Assembly (NCBI GenBank): GCA_030042035.1 | Contig: JASIAN010000006.1 | Span: 1 to 40,287, forward strand | From: Alphaproteobacteria bacterium | GTDB taxonomy: Bacteria; Pseudomonadota; Alphaproteobacteria; ATCC43930; CGMCC-115725 | Reading direction: 5' to 3' | DNA length: 40,287 bases | Part shown: in pieces, positions 1-8,757 of the stretch | Layout of the letters: every line of letters begins with the position of its first letter | Position numbering within the stretch: position 1 is the first letter of the stretch | Program-made: the position numbers and the translations under genes | The notes under the pieces: model-generated | Told to the model about the DNA's origin: nothing | Database searches by the model: none | What the model saw: only the letters and a program-made list of their open reading frames with translations

Positions 1-752
1 CTGACGCGCGGCCCGCAATTCGGGATGTCGATGTTGACCGCCATGTCGGGGCCGATTTCGCCGATGAAAAAACGCGGCGTCTTTGTGCCGCTCTCCATAT
101 AGAGGCCCGATGGGCGGTGCATGTTGTTCCACTGCGCTTCGTACTTGCCGTTTCTGTCGAATACCTGCACCCGGTGGTTCTCGCGGTCGGCGACATAAAT
201 CCAGCCGTCCGGATCGCAGCAGATGTTGTGGGCGATGTTGAACTGGCCCGGATCGGTGCCGGGTTCGCCCCACGAGAACAGGAGCTTGCCGTCGGGCGTG
301 TATTTGTGAACGCGCGAATTGCCGTAACCGTCGGAGATATAAAGCTCGCCCTGGGGCGACATCGCGGTATGCGTGCAGCGGTGGAACGGCTCGCCCGACA
401 TGTAGGGTGCGGGCTTGCCGGGGATGCCGATCGTCAGCAGCACCTTGCCGTCGAGCGCGCATTGGCGGACCGTGTGGTCGCCATCGTCGGTCAGCCAGAT
501 CGTCTCATCCGGCGCCATAAAGACGCCGTGCGGCCGCACGAACACGCTTTCGCCCCATGAGCGCAGGAAATTGCCGTCGCGGTCGAACACGCACATCGGG
601 TGCTTGCCGCGGTTGAAGGCATAGACATTGTCATGCTTGTCGACGCCGACCGCCGCGACATCGGCGTTGAATTCCATGCCCGGCGGCAGCTTCGCCCAAT
701 GATCGTCGACCTCGTAACGGTAGCCGTCGGTTCCGAGCACGATTCCGGTCAT
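1..752 (-). CDS. NHL-repeat / six-bladed beta-propeller protein, C-terminus cut by window edge
   Basis: About 250 residues are readable on the minus strand from the ATG at 750-752 and run off the left edge with no stop. An AGAAGGAGAG Shine-Dalgarno lies just upstream. The protein shows repeated propeller blades: DKHDNVYAFNRG near residue 39, a blade ending in WGE, and a textbook NHL blade with DPDGWIYVADRENHRVQVFD near residue 180. There is no signal peptide at this start. Such proteins resemble the lyase domain of peptidylglycine alpha-amidating enzymes and are often annotated as 6-bladed beta-propeller proteins; the true substrate is unknown. The neighbour (ACT-like gene) is divergent, with about 280 bp between them. 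Confidence 0.85.
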   Translation of the reverse strand, partial: MTGIVLGTDGYRYEVDDHWAKLPPGMEFNADVAAVGVDKHDNVYAFNRGKHPMCVFDRDGNFLRSWGESVFVRPHGVFMAPDETIWLTDDGDHTVRQCALDGKVLLTIGIPGKPAPYMSGEPFHRCTHTAMSPQGELYISDGYGNSRVHKYTPDGKLLFSWGEPGTDPGQFNIAHNICCDPDGWIYVADRENHRVQVFDRNGKYEAQWNNMHRPSGLYMESGTKTPRFFIGEIGPDMAVNIDIPNCGPRV

Positions 753-811
753 GGCGCTCTCCTTCTGTTAACTGTTGCCGGATTAGAAGCAGCGAAATGG
801 ACTTCGCTCGT

Positions 812-837
812 CGCAATGGCCCTGTTCTGGCATTGCG
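812..837. repeat. imperfect hairpin resembling the dispersed palindromic repeats
   Basis: Arms CGCAATG (812-818) and CATTGCG (831-837) are perfect inverted repeats and can extend inward with one bulged G. The preceding bases (ACTTCGCTCG) and the arm match the right half of the palindromic repeat at 27105-27186, so this may be a decayed copy. It lies between divergent genes. Confidence 0.45.
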
Positions 838-968
838 CCCGGAGCAGCGCAATCCCGGCGCGCGGTGCGACAGCTCGGGCGGGTCGCCGGTTGACGCTGA
901 CCGCACGGAGGCACACAGTTGAGGCATGCAGCGGGCGACGCATCGCGCCCTCAGGCGGCGAATTAGCC

Positions 969-993
969 GCCCGGGTCCCCCAGGGGCCCGGGC
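969..993. repeat. very GC-rich hairpin in divergent intergenic region
   Basis: GCCCGGGTCCCC (969-980) pairs with GGGGCCCGGGC (983-993), leaving a two-base loop and one bulged T: an 11-bp stem of only G and C. It has no T run, so it is not a typical intrinsic terminator. It lies 38 bp before the start of the ACT-like gene and would be in that gene's 5' leader if transcription starts further upstream. Function unknown. Confidence 0.55.
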
Positions 994-1031
994 GCTGTCG
1001 ATTCGCCGAAATCTTGCCGAGGACTGCCGCG

Positions 1032-1325
1032 ATGTCGTCTCCGACCCCGTTTGTCACGCCGCCCGAACCTGACGGCGCCGCCACCGTTACGGCCTGCTAT
1101 GCCGTGCGGGCCCGCGCGGAACCGGGCATCATGCCGCGCGTATTGGAATTGTTTGCCAAGCGCGGTCTCGTCCCGCACCATTGGCGCAGCACCGCCTCGC
1201 CCGAGGCGCTGGCGATCGAGGTGCAGATTGCCGGGCTCGACCGCGGCATGGCCGATTACATCGGCCGCGCAATGCGCCAGATTGCCGGGGTCGAGAGCGT
1301 GCTGATGAGCGAGATCAGCCGCTGA
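1032..1325 (+). CDS. small ACT-domain-like protein
   Basis: A 97-residue protein starting at ATG 1032 with a GAGG sequence just upstream. The same frame is open further upstream, but that part lacks protein-like character. Residues 18-95 have the pattern of an ACT domain like that of acetolactate synthase small subunits: a first strand, then EPGIMPRVLELFAKRGL (turn and helix) and a second helix and strand near GRAMRQIAGVESV. ACT domains bind amino acids or mediate dimer contacts. No ilvB neighbour is present, so a role in branched-chain synthesis is not implied. The Nudix gene starts 5 bp after its stop, so the two are probably co-transcribed. The domain call is by pattern only. Confidence 0.7.
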   Translation: MSSPTPFVTPPEPDGAATVTACYAVRARAEPGIMPRVLELFAKRGLVPHHWRSTASPEALAIEVQIAGLDRGMADYIGRAMRQIAGVESVLMSEISR

Positions 1326-1330
1326 GATCA

Positions 1331-2182
1331 ATGTCCTTCATCGACCATATCCGCGCGTGCAACAGCTTCGACCGCGCGCGCGTCGTGCCGCTGATCGCCG
1401 ATGGCCGGCGCATCGGCTGGCTGCGCCACGACAACGCCGCCGCCTTGGCGCCGTACCGGCACGTGTTCGCGGTGGGCAGCGACGCGGTGCGGCTCGTCGC
1501 GGCGGGCGATGTCGATCGGGTCAGCGCCGCCGTCGATGCCGTCGTCGAGGCGCTCGTCGCCGAGAATCGGGTGCCGAAATGGCGCAACGAGACATTCGAC
1601 GTGATGGCGCGCTGGGGCGAGAAGCCGATCTTTCGCCTCGATCGCGGCGCCGTGCCATTTTTCGGCACCCGCGCCTACGGCGTGCACCTCAATGGCTGCT
1701 GCCGCGAGACCGGCGGCCTCAAGCTGTGGATCGGCCGGCGGGCGCCCGACAAGCGCGTATCGCCCGACAAGCTCGACAACATCGTTGCCGGCGGCATCGG
1801 CAACGGCCATGGCATCCTTGCGACGCTCTACAAGGAAGCTGCGGAAGAGGCGACGATCCCGGCGCAACTCGTCGATCGCGCGGTGCCGGTCGGCGCGGTC
1901 AGCTATTGCATGGAGACCAAACTCGGCATCCGTGACGATGTGCTTTTTATCTACGATCTCGATCTGCCCGCGGATTTCATGCCGCACAACAGCGACGGCG
2001 AGATCGTGCAATTCGAGCTGATGGAAGCCGAGCGCGTCATCGCGCGGGTGCGGACGAGCGACGATTTCAAGTTCAACGTCAACCTCGTCATTCTTGATTT
2101 TGCGCTCCGCCACGGGCTGATCGCGGTCGACGACCCGGAATATCTCGATGTCGCAACCGGCCTCCACCGCCCGCTCGATTAG
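1331..2182 (+). CDS. DUF4743 / Nudix hydrolase, possible thiamine diphosphate-type pyrophosphatase
   Basis: 283 residues from ATG 1331. The N-terminal third (DHIRACNSFD; later RNETFDV) matches the DUF4743 region that precedes the Nudix fold in the family of yeast Tnr3-like proteins. The Nudix box lies at GGIGNGHGILATLYKEAAEE followed by ATIP; the catalytic KE..EE core is kept, while the usual Glu after the glycine loop is His and the late Gly is Thr. KE for RE and loss of the late Gly fit my recollection of this subfamily. Related enzymes hydrolyse oxidised or damaged thiamine diphosphates; that function is inferred. It follows the ACT-like gene by 5 bp. Confidence 0.85.
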   Translation: MSFIDHIRACNSFDRARVVPLIADGRRIGWLRHDNAAALAPYRHVFAVGSDAVRLVAAGDVDRVSAAVDAVVEALVAENRVPKWRNETFDVMARWGEKPIFRLDRGAVPFFGTRAYGVHLNGCCRETGGLKLWIGRRAPDKRVSPDKLDNIVAGGIGNGHGILATLYKEAAEEATIPAQLVDRAVPVGAVSYCMETKLGIRDDVLFIYDLDLPADFMPHNSDGEIVQFELMEAERVIARVRTSDDFKFNVNLVILDFALRHGLIAVDDPEYLDVATGLHRPLD

Positions 2183-2216
2183 CCGAAAGCGAGCACCAAA
2201 CGCCGGTTGGTTGCGG

Positions 2217-2942
2217 TCAGGCCGCCTCGTCGGCGACCGGTCGCACCTGGCGGATCAGGTCGCGGATGCGTCGTCGTTCGGGTAACGCCGACTGCCGTTC
2301 CGCTTCCGGATGCACCTCAGGCGGCGCACCGGCGGGTGGCGGCGGCGACGAAAGTTCGCCAGCCTGTGCACTCGTCGCAGCGGCGGCGTCCGTCGGCGGC
2401 AGGGGCTCGTCGGCAGCAACGGCATCGGTAGCGGGTCGCGCCTCCGCGGGCGCCGCCGCCGGGGTATCCCACGGCTCCGTCCGTAAGCTCGCGTCGATGC
2501 CGCTGCGGCTCGCGAACTGCGCCACGGCTGCGGCCAGCGCGCTCTTCTGGCGGTCGGCTTCGAGCGCCAAGGGCGCCATTGCGGCGAAATCGCCCCTCTC
2601 ATGCGCCGCCATCAGCGCCTGATCGGCCTCGGCGAACGCATCGCGAGCCGCCCCAGCGGCGCCGAGCAATTGTTCGAGGCTCTCCAGCTCATCCAGCGGC
2701 CGATCGGCCAGGCGCGACGCCGGATCGTCGAGCGGCGGCGCAAACAGCGCCGCCGCCACCTCGGCGATTGCGGCGAGCGAACGCCGCCGCGCATTGTCGC
2801 GCCAGCGCGCCGCGATGTCGCCGGCGAGCGATGCGACGCTCTCCAGCAGCGGCAGCTCTACCGTCTCCGCTGCGAGCAGCTCGCTCGCGAGACTCCTGAG
2901 CCTGCCGAGTTTGTCGTCGGCAATATTGGCGAGATCGTCCAT
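2217..2942 (-). CDS. hypothetical helical protein with Ala/Pro-rich linker
   Basis: A 241-residue protein starting at ATG 2940-2942 (MDDLANIADDK). The frame stays open to 3041, but that extension is Cys/Trp/Arg-rich and unlike the rest. Residues 1-150 are predicted to be helical and Ala/Leu/Glu-rich. They are followed by a disordered stretch of about 60 residues rich in Ala, Pro and Thr, and a basic C-terminus containing LPERRRIRDLIRQVR. No signal peptide or catalytic motif is visible and I do not recognise the family. The layout (helical domain, flexible linker, basic tail) could suit a nucleic acid- or scaffold-binding protein, but this is a guess. It is convergent with the Nudix gene, 34 bp apart. 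Confidence 0.7.
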   Translation of the reverse strand: MDDLANIADDKLGRLRSLASELLAAETVELPLLESVASLAGDIAARWRDNARRRSLAAIAEVAAALFAPPLDDPASRLADRPLDELESLEQLLGAAGAARDAFAEADQALMAAHERGDFAAMAPLALEADRQKSALAAAVAQFASRSGIDASLRTEPWDTPAAAPAEARPATDAVAADEPLPPTDAAAATSAQAGELSSPPPPAGAPPEVHPEAERQSALPERRRIRDLIRQVRPVADEAA

Positions 2943-3044
2943 GTACAACTCCCGGCCGGCTGCCGAACGCAGATTTGCTGTCTCCCCGGCACCCGGCCAA
3001 CAAAACTGAAAAATTCTGAACCTATTATTGGGAGAGCGCAAACG

Positions 3045-3073
3045 CTATTACCGATTCTTATATTAAAATGCAA
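3045..3073 (-). promoter_or_regulatory. candidate sigma70-type promoter
   Basis: Read on the minus strand: TTGCAT (-35), a 17-bp spacer and TAATAG (-10), in a locally AT-rich patch that stands out from the GC-rich surroundings. It would give the hypothetical gene starting at 2942 a leader of about 95 nt. Confidence 0.4.
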
Positions 3074-3241
3074 AATGAGCGGCGTCGCGGGTTGGGGTCG
3101 GGGCGCGCGATGGAACCCGAATTTATGCGCTTGCCGGTGGGCGCCGCCGAAGCCGACCCGCGACCGCCGCGCAGCTGCACGCGGCGAACTCCATGTTCAA
3201 GCCCGTGGTGGGCGGCGCGAGAGCGTGAGTATTACCGCTTT

Positions 3242-3285
3242 ACAATTCGTTAACCTGATAGCAACAATTCGTTAACCTGATAGCA
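3242..3285. repeat. perfect 22-bp tandem repeat, two copies
   Basis: Two identical 22-bp units (3242-3263 and 3264-3285) each contain TTCGTTAACCTGATAG, and the first three bases of a third copy follow. Each unit holds GTTAACC, so two identical half-sites sit 22 bp (about two helical turns) apart. It lies 41 bp upstream of a small membrane-protein ORF. TTAACC resembles an alphaproteobacterial CtrA half-site; that reading is inference. The stretch 2943-3326 holds no gene I can support apart from this repeat and the candidate promoter. Confidence 0.9.
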
Positions 3286-3326
3286 ACAGAGTCGGCCAGC
3301 CGCATGCCGCGGCGTGTTGGTAACAC

Positions 3327-3494
3327 ATGACCATCGCCGAATTTCTGGCTGGCGTCTTTGCGCTGCTAATCATCGGGTTGCTGCTGCCGCTACCCTCCGG
3401 CATGCGGTCGGCGCTGTTTCTGGCGCTGGTGATGTCCGGCGTATTGACCCTCGTCGGCGGCGCGATGAAATATCTGCTCGGCTTCTTCCAATAA
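3327..3494 (+). CDS. 55-residue two-helix membrane protein
   Basis: ATG 3327 to TAA 3492-3494. Two hydrophobic spans, FLAGVFALLIIGLLLPL (about residues 6-22) and LFLALVMSGVLTLVGGA (about 28-44), are separated by a short PSGMRSA turn, and the end is KYLLGFFQ. This is the normal look of a small integral inner-membrane protein. The ribosome-binding site is weak. It follows the tandem repeat and precedes the MBL hydrolase by about 140 bp. Function unknown. Coding is supported only by composition and the hydropathy pattern. Confidence 0.55.
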   Translation: MTIAEFLAGVFALLIIGLLLPLPSGMRSALFLALVMSGVLTLVGGAMKYLLGFFQ

Positions 3495-3631
3495 CCGAGG
3501 CATAGAAAAGCGCAGGTTGGCACCGCACGAGCCGCGTGGCAAGTTGGCGGCCTGTCGGAGCGCCCTGGCGCCCCGGCGGGTGTTTGCGCGCTCGCCCGCG
3601 CTCCCATCACCAAACGCGAGATCGTCTGCGG

Positions 3632-4666
3632 ATGGCCGAACTGTTGCATTTCCCGGTCGCAACGCCGCCCGCACCCGGCGCCGTCATCGCCATCGCGCCG
3701 GGCGTCAGGTGGCTGCGCATGCCGCTGCCGTTTGCGCTCGACCATATCAACCTGTGGCTGCTCGACGACGGACCGGGCTGGACGGCCGTCGATTGCGGCA
3801 TCGCCGGCCGCACGACGCGGGAGCTGTGGCAGCGGATTTTCGCCGATCACCTGGAAGGCCGGCCGATCGTCCGGGTTCTCGTCACCCATTACCATCCTGA
3901 CCATATCGGGCTCGCCGGCTGGCTCGCCGAGCGTTTCGAGGCGCCGTTGTGGATTACCGAAAAGGAATGGCTGCACGCCCGGGTGATGACCGGCGACGGT
4001 ACCGCCGATTTCGCCGCTGCGGCGCGCGGTTTCGCCCGGCGCGCGGGGCTCGCGGCGGAAGACAGCGCGTTGTTCGCCGAACGGCATTCCGGCTACCGGC
4101 TCGGCGTGCCGTCGGTGCCGCCTGCTTTTATCAGGCTGGCCGACGGCATGAATGTCGAAATCGGCAGTCGCAGCTGGCGGGTCATCGTCGGCGAGGGGCA
4201 TGCGCCAGAATTGGCATGCCTCTATTGCGCGGAATCGGGCTTGCTGATCGCCGGTGACCAGATCCTGCCGCGGATTTCGCCCAATATCAGCGTCCCGCCG
4301 CACCAGCCCGATGCCGACCCGCTGGCGCTCTATTTGCGCTCGCTGGCGAGGCTGCGACGCGAACTCCCGGCCGACACGCTGGTGCTGCCGTCACATAACC
4401 TGCCGTTCCGCGGCGTCCATCATCGGATCGACGAACTGGCGGCGCACCACGCCGAGCGCTGCGCCGAGACCGTCATCGCTTGCGCCCGGCCGACCAGCGC
4501 CGCCGATCTCCTCCCGGTGCTGTTCCGCCGCCGGCTCGACCGACACCAGACCGCGTTTGCGCTGGGCGAGGCGGTGGCCCACCTGCATTACCTTGCCGGC
4601 GAAGGCGAGATCGCGCGCGTCATCGGCACAGACGGCATCGCCCGCTTCCTGCGCAAGGCGGCGTAA
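3632..4666 (+). CDS. metallo-beta-lactamase-fold hydrolase
   Basis: 344 residues from ATG 3632 (MAELLHF); the open frame upstream of it is Arg/Pro-rich and not protein-like. The zinc motif HYHPDH is at residues 86-91, with later ligands in GEGHAPE, in AGDQILP and at SHN near the C-terminal part. The first strand block (NLWLLDDGPGWTAVDCG) is the usual start of the fold. The roughly 110-residue helical extension after the core resembles the MBL proteins grouped with LACTB2-like and thioesterase-like hydrolases. Substrate is unknown; a thioester or other ester is likely. No signal peptide, so cytoplasmic. It stands alone on the plus strand. Confidence 0.9.
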   Translation: MAELLHFPVATPPAPGAVIAIAPGVRWLRMPLPFALDHINLWLLDDGPGWTAVDCGIAGRTTRELWQRIFADHLEGRPIVRVLVTHYHPDHIGLAGWLAERFEAPLWITEKEWLHARVMTGDGTADFAAAARGFARRAGLAAEDSALFAERHSGYRLGVPSVPPAFIRLADGMNVEIGSRSWRVIVGEGHAPELACLYCAESGLLIAGDQILPRISPNISVPPHQPDADPLALYLRSLARLRRELPADTLVLPSHNLPFRGVHHRIDELAAHHAERCAETVIACARPTSAADLLPVLFRRRLDRHQTAFALGEAVAHLHYLAGEGEIARVIGTDGIARFLRKAA

Positions 4667-4764
4667 GCTGTGCGGGCGAAAGCGTCGCAAGCGTTGCCGC
4701 GGCGAGCCACTATCCGATGCGCTAAGCTTTGCCGCCCGCCCAACTTTGCGGAGGTTTTGCTAGC

Positions 4765-5082
4765 ATGCTTCCGAAAATTCTCGCCACAGCGGCGTTGTCG
4801 CTTACCCTCTTGATGCTGACGCCGCCGGCCGCCCGCGCTGCCGACACCGCGACCGGCGCGCGCCTCGCGCGGCAATGGTGCGCCAATTGCCACCTCATCG
4901 ACCACGCCGGCCCGAACGCGCCGGTGCCGCAAGGTCCGCCGAGTTTTCGCGCGATCGCCATGCGGGTCCATGCCCCTGCGCTGCGCGTTTTCCTGTCGCA
5001 TCCGCACGGCAAGATGCCGGACCTGACGCTGAGCCGCGTCGAAATCGACGATCTGATCGCCTATATCCAGAGCCTGCGCTGA
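4765..5082 (+). CDS. periplasmic class I c-type cytochrome
   Basis: 105 residues from ATG 4765, with GGAGG about 10 nt upstream. Residues 1-25 form a Sec signal peptide ending ARA|AD. The single haem site CANCH is at residues 39-43 and the likely axial Met is M84 in GKMPDLTL. The C-terminal helix ([11 protein letters not shown]) is typical of small mono-haem cytochromes. It would carry electrons in the periplasm; the partner is unknown. The copper ATPase begins 59 bp downstream on the same strand, so the two may be co-transcribed. Confidence 0.93.
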   Translation: MLPKILATAALSLTLLMLTPPAARAADTATGARLARQWCANCHLIDHAGPNAPVPQGPPSFRAIAMRVHAPALRVFLSHPHGKMPDLTLSRVEIDDLIAYIQSLR

Positions 5083-5141
5083 CAGCGCCGAGTAGCCGCA
5101 CTCCAGTGGACGCGGACCGCACGGCAGACGGCGATAGCGCC

Positions 5142-7463
5142 ATGCAGCACGAGCACCAGCGCGGGCGCGCGCATGGTGCGGTGCCAACCGGCATCGCGAC
5201 CGATCCGGTCTGCGGCATGAGCGTTGATCCTGCGACGGCGCAGTATCGCGCCGAGCATTCCGGCCGCGAATATGTCTTTTGCGGTCCCCGCTGCCGCGAG
5301 CGCTTCCTCGCCGAGCCGGCGCGCTTCGCCGCCGCGACAACGCCGCCTGCACCGACGGCAGTTTCCGAAGGCACGCGGTGGACCTGCCCGATGCACCCCG
5401 AGGTCGTGCGCGACGAGCCGGGTCCCTGCCCGCTCTGTGGCATGGCGCTGGAGCCGATGACGCCGGCAACGGGCGCCGAGGAGGAAAACCCCGAACTCGC
5501 TGACATGCGGCGGCGCTTTTGGACGGCGCTGGCGCTGTCGGCGCCGCTCGTCATGCTGGCGATGCTGGGGCCCCTCGTCGGGGGGGCGCACGGTTGGATC
5601 GAGTTCGCGCTGGCGACGCCAGTCGTCGTGTGGGCCGGCGCGCCGTTTTTCGCGCGCGGCTGGCAGTCGCTCGTCAACCGCCATCTCAACATGTTCTCAC
5701 TGATCGCGCTCGGCACCGGCGTCGCGTATGTCTACAGCCTCGCCGCGCTGCTCGCGCCCGGCATCTTCCCCTCGTCGTTCCGCGGTCCGGACGGCCAGGT
5801 GCCGGTCTATTTCGAGGCGGCGGCCGTGATCGTCACCCTCGTCTTGCTCGGTCAGGTTCTCGAATTGCGGGCGCGCTCGGCGACCAACAGCGCGATCCGC
5901 GCGCTGCTCGATCTTGCGCCGAAGCGCGCGCGGATCGTGCGCGCCGACGGCCGGGAGGAAGATATCCCGCTCGAACAGGTGGCGCCGGGCGATCGCTTGC
6001 GCGTGCGTCCCGGCGAAAAAGTGCCGGTCGATGGCGTCGTGCTGGAGGGCCATAGCGCCGTCGATGAAGCGATGATCACCGGCGAGCCGCTGCCGGCCGA
6101 AAAAAAGGCCGGCGACAAGGTGACGGGCGCCACGGTCAACGGCACCGGCAGTTTCGTCATGCGGGCCGAGCGGGTCGGCAGCGACACGCTGCTCGCCCAG
6201 ATCGTCCATATGGTCGCCGAGGCGCAGCGCTCGCGGGCGCCTATTCAGAAGCTCGCGGACGCCGTGTCCGGCTGGTTTGTGCCGGCGGTCGTCGCCGTTG
6301 CAATCATCACGTTTGCTGCCTGGTCGCTGCTCGGGCCGCCGCACGCAATGGGCTTTGCCCTCATCAACGCCGTCGCCGTTCTCATCATCGCCTGCCCCTG
6401 CGCCTTGGGCCTCGCGACGCCGATGTCGATCATGGTCGGCGCCGGGCGGGCCGCCCAGGTCGGCGTTCTCTTTAGAAACGCCCAAGCGCTCGAGGCGATG
6501 GAAAAGGTCGACACGCTCGTCGTCGACAAAACCGGCACGCTGACCGAAGGTCAACCGCGTCTCGTGGCGGTCGAGCCGGCGGCAGGCATCGCCGCCGACG
6601 AGATGCTGCGGCTCGCCGCCAGCCTGGAACGCGGCAGCGAGCATCCGCTGGCGGCCGCGATCGTCGCCGCCGCCGAAATGCGCGGCCTGACGCTCGCTGC
6701 CCCCGGCGATTTTCGCAGCGCGCCGGGTAAGGGCACGATCGGCACGATCGAAGGCCGTGCTGTCGCCGCCGGCAATGCCGCATTGATGGAAACGCTCGGC
6801 ATCGCAGCCGCTGCGCTGACCGAGCGGGCCGAAGCGCGGCGCCGCGACGGCGAGGGGATCGTCCTTGTCGCGATCGACGGCAAGCCGGCCGGTGTGCTGG
6901 CGGTAGCCGACCCGCTCAAGGCGGGCGCTCGCGCCGCGTTGGCCGCACTACGCGCCGACGGCATCGCGATCGTCATGCTGACCGGCGACAGCCGCACAAC
7001 CGCAGCGGCTGTGGCGCGCCAGCTTGGCATCGACCGCGTCGTCGCCGAGGTTTTGCCGGCGGACAAGGCGGTCGCGATCGCGCGGCTGCAGCAAGAGGGG
7101 CGCTTTGTTGCGATGGCCGGCGACGGCATCAACGACGCGCCGGCCCTGGCGCAGGCTCAGATCGGCATCGCGATGGGCACCGGCACCGATGTCGCGATCG
7201 AGAGCGCCGCGGTAACCCTCGTCGGGGGCGATCTCGGCGGCATCGTGCGCGCCCGCCATCTGAGCCGCGCAACGATGCGCAACATTCGCCAGAACCTGTT
7301 CTTCGCGTTCGTGTTCAACGTCGTCGCTGTGCCGATCGCGGCGGGTGTGCTCTATCCCGCGATCGGCTTATTGCTCAATCCGATGATCGCCGCAGCGGCG
7401 ATGAGCCTGTCGTCGATCGCCGTCGTCTCAAACGCGCTACGCCTGCGCGCCGCGCGGCTGTAG
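5142..7463 (+). CDS. copper-type heavy-metal translocating P1B ATPase with YHS and HMBD domains
   Basis: 773 residues from ATG 5142; GTG 5106 is an in-frame alternative, and the open frame before that overlaps the cytochrome gene and is not protein-like. In order: a YHS domain (about 19-62, DPVCGM), a heavy-metal-binding domain (about 80-106, TCPMHPEV and CPLCGM), then the pump. Pump motifs are TGEP at 313-316, CPC at 418-420, DKTGT at 462-466 (phosphorylated Asp), the HP pair at 501-502 and GDGIND at 660-665. The last helix has M754 with S757/S758 (MSLSS), as in Cu(+) exporters; the preceding helix has FN where YN is usual. There is no classical HMA domain. It exports Cu(+), or possibly Ag(+), from the cytoplasm. 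Confidence 0.93.
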   Translation: MQHEHQRGRAHGAVPTGIATDPVCGMSVDPATAQYRAEHSGREYVFCGPRCRERFLAEPARFAAATTPPAPTAVSEGTRWTCPMHPEVVRDEPGPCPLCGMALEPMTPATGAEEENPELADMRRRFWTALALSAPLVMLAMLGPLVGGAHGWIEFALATPVVVWAGAPFFARGWQSLVNRHLNMFSLIALGTGVAYVYSLAALLAPGIFPSSFRGPDGQVPVYFEAAAVIVTLVLLGQVLELRARSATNSAIRALLDLAPKRARIVRADGREEDIPLEQVAPGDRLRVRPGEKVPVDGVVLEGHSAVDEAMITGEPLPAEKKAGDKVTGATVNGTGSFVMRAERVGSDTLLAQIVHMVAEAQRSRAPIQKLADAVSGWFVPAVVAVAIITFAAWSLLGPPHAMGFALINAVAVLIIACPCALGLATPMSIMVGAGRAAQVGVLFRNAQALEAMEKVDTLVVDKTGTLTEGQPRLVAVEPAAGIAADEMLRLAASLERGSEHPLAAAIVAAAEMRGLTLAAPGDFRSAPGKGTIGTIEGRAVAAGNAALMETLGIAAAALTERAEARRRDGEGIVLVAIDGKPAGVLAVADPLKAGARAALAALRADGIAIVMLTGDSRTTAAAVARQLGIDRVVAEVLPADKAVAIARLQQEGRFVAMAGDGINDAPALAQAQIGIAMGTGTDVAIESAAVTLVGGDLGGIVRARHLSRATMRNIRQNLFFAFVFNVVAVPIAAGVLYPAIGLLLNPMIAAAAMSLSSIAVVSNALRLRAARL

Positions 7464-7485
7464 CAGGCCCGCGCGGCGCTGCTGC

Positions 7486-8727
7486 CTACTCGGCGGCCTG
7501 CGGCAACTGCTTCAGGTCGGTCGAATAGCGATAGTGCACCGGCGCATCGACTTCGAACGGGTCTTTGAGCCCCAGTTCCTTGCCGATCTCGCGCATCGCC
7601 GGCATGACCTCCTGCCCCAACAGGCGAATGCAGGTGCGCGCGTCTTCGTTCGAGACCGAGCCGTCATTACCCCAGATGCCGTAGATGCTCGGGCGCGTCT
7701 CCTCGAGCACGCGGCGCAATTTCGGAATGACCTGCTTCGGTGTGCCGTAGAAGATGCGGCCATCCTTGACCTGCTGCTCGAAGGTCGGCCGGCCGCGCGG
7801 GCTTTCGGCCCGACCGACGGCAAACTCGACGAACTGCCGGCGGTACTCCGGCGAGAAGTAGCCCGACGGGTTCGACCACACCGGATGCGCAAGGCCGGTG
7901 AACTCGCCCTGCATCCACAGAAACTGGCGGGCGTTGCGTTCCGCCTTCTCCTCGGTGTCGGAGACATGCACCTGCTGCAGGTAGCCGCGGTTTTCGGGGC
8001 CCGCTTCGTAGCCCGTCTCAAGCGCGGTCTTGTCATAAAGCTCCCAGATTTTCTTGGTCGCCTCGATCGAGGTGTTCAGCGCGATATAGGGATAGCGCTG
8101 CTTTGCCGCCCAGATGATCGTCTCCTTCGACAACACGCCCGGCACCCAGATGCGCGGATGGGGCTTCTGCAGCGGCACCGCCCACGGGTTGACGACGCGG
8201 TGCTGATAGTGCGTGCCTTCCCAGCGGAACGGCCCCTCGCGCGTCCAGGCCGCGACAATCAGATCATGCGCCTCCTCGAAGCGCTCGCGGTTGAACGCCG
8301 GGTTGATGCCGTTGGCGAGCGATTCCTGGCCGCCGCCGCGGACGATGCCGGGAACGAGGCGGCCCTTCGAGATCATGTCAATCATCGCCAGCTCTTCGGC
8401 CAGCCGTACCGGGTTTTCGGCCAACGGCAGCGGGTTGCCGAGCAGGACGATCTTTGCCTTTTTTGTCACGGCAGCAAGGATCGAGGCAAAGATATTGCAT
8501 TTAGCCTGCATGCAGAACGGCGCGTTGTGATGCTCGTTCAACATGAAGCCTTCAACACCCTGCTCCTCGGCATAAATATATTGTTCGAGATACTCGTTAT
8601 AGAGGCGGCTGCCGGCGACCGGATCAAAGTATTTGTTCGAGAACATCAGCGCGGTATGGCCGATTTGGAGGCCGATATCTGCCGGATAGGCGGACATCGG
8701 CTGCTCGGTGAAATACATGACGAACAT
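7486..8727 (-). CDS. LLM-class (luciferase-like) flavin-dependent oxidoreductase
   Basis: 413 residues from ATG 8725-8727, with GGGAGAA upstream. The protein has the F420/FMN-dependent TIM-barrel pattern: EQGVEGFMLNEHHN near residue 55, LLGNPLPLAENPVRLAEELAM in the middle of the first half, RGGGQES, and a long C-terminal part with FYGTPKQVIPKL, typical of the large alkanal-monooxygenase-like subgroup. It probably oxidises an organic substrate with FMN and O2; the substrate is not deducible. The alpha/beta-hydrolase gene lies 30 bp upstream on the same strand, so the pair is likely an operon. Confidence 0.9.
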   Translation of the reverse strand: MFVMYFTEQPMSAYPADIGLQIGHTALMFSNKYFDPVAGSRLYNEYLEQYIYAEEQGVEGFMLNEHHNAPFCMQAKCNIFASILAAVTKKAKIVLLGNPLPLAENPVRLAEELAMIDMISKGRLVPGIVRGGGQESLANGINPAFNRERFEEAHDLIVAAWTREGPFRWEGTHYQHRVVNPWAVPLQKPHPRIWVPGVLSKETIIWAAKQRYPYIALNTSIEATKKIWELYDKTALETGYEAGPENRGYLQQVHVSDTEEKAERNARQFLWMQGEFTGLAHPVWSNPSGYFSPEYRRQFVEFAVGRAESPRGRPTFEQQVKDGRIFYGTPKQVIPKLRRVLEETRPSIYGIWGNDGSVSNEDARTCIRLLGQEVMPAMREIGKELGLKDPFEVDAPVHYRYSTDLKQLPQAAE

Positions 8728-8757
8728 GGCGTTCTCCCGGATGCTAGGGTCCCAGCG

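Noticed and set aside
3068-3253. 61-codon frame starting MQNERRRGLG
   Set aside because: It has no clear ribosome-binding site, Arg/Pro-rich composition and no family signal, and its end runs into the tandem repeat.
3242-3285. Tandem repeat as a CRISPR array or origin
   Set aside because: There are only two directly abutting units and no spacers, no cas genes, no DnaA-box cluster and no AT-rich unwinding region.
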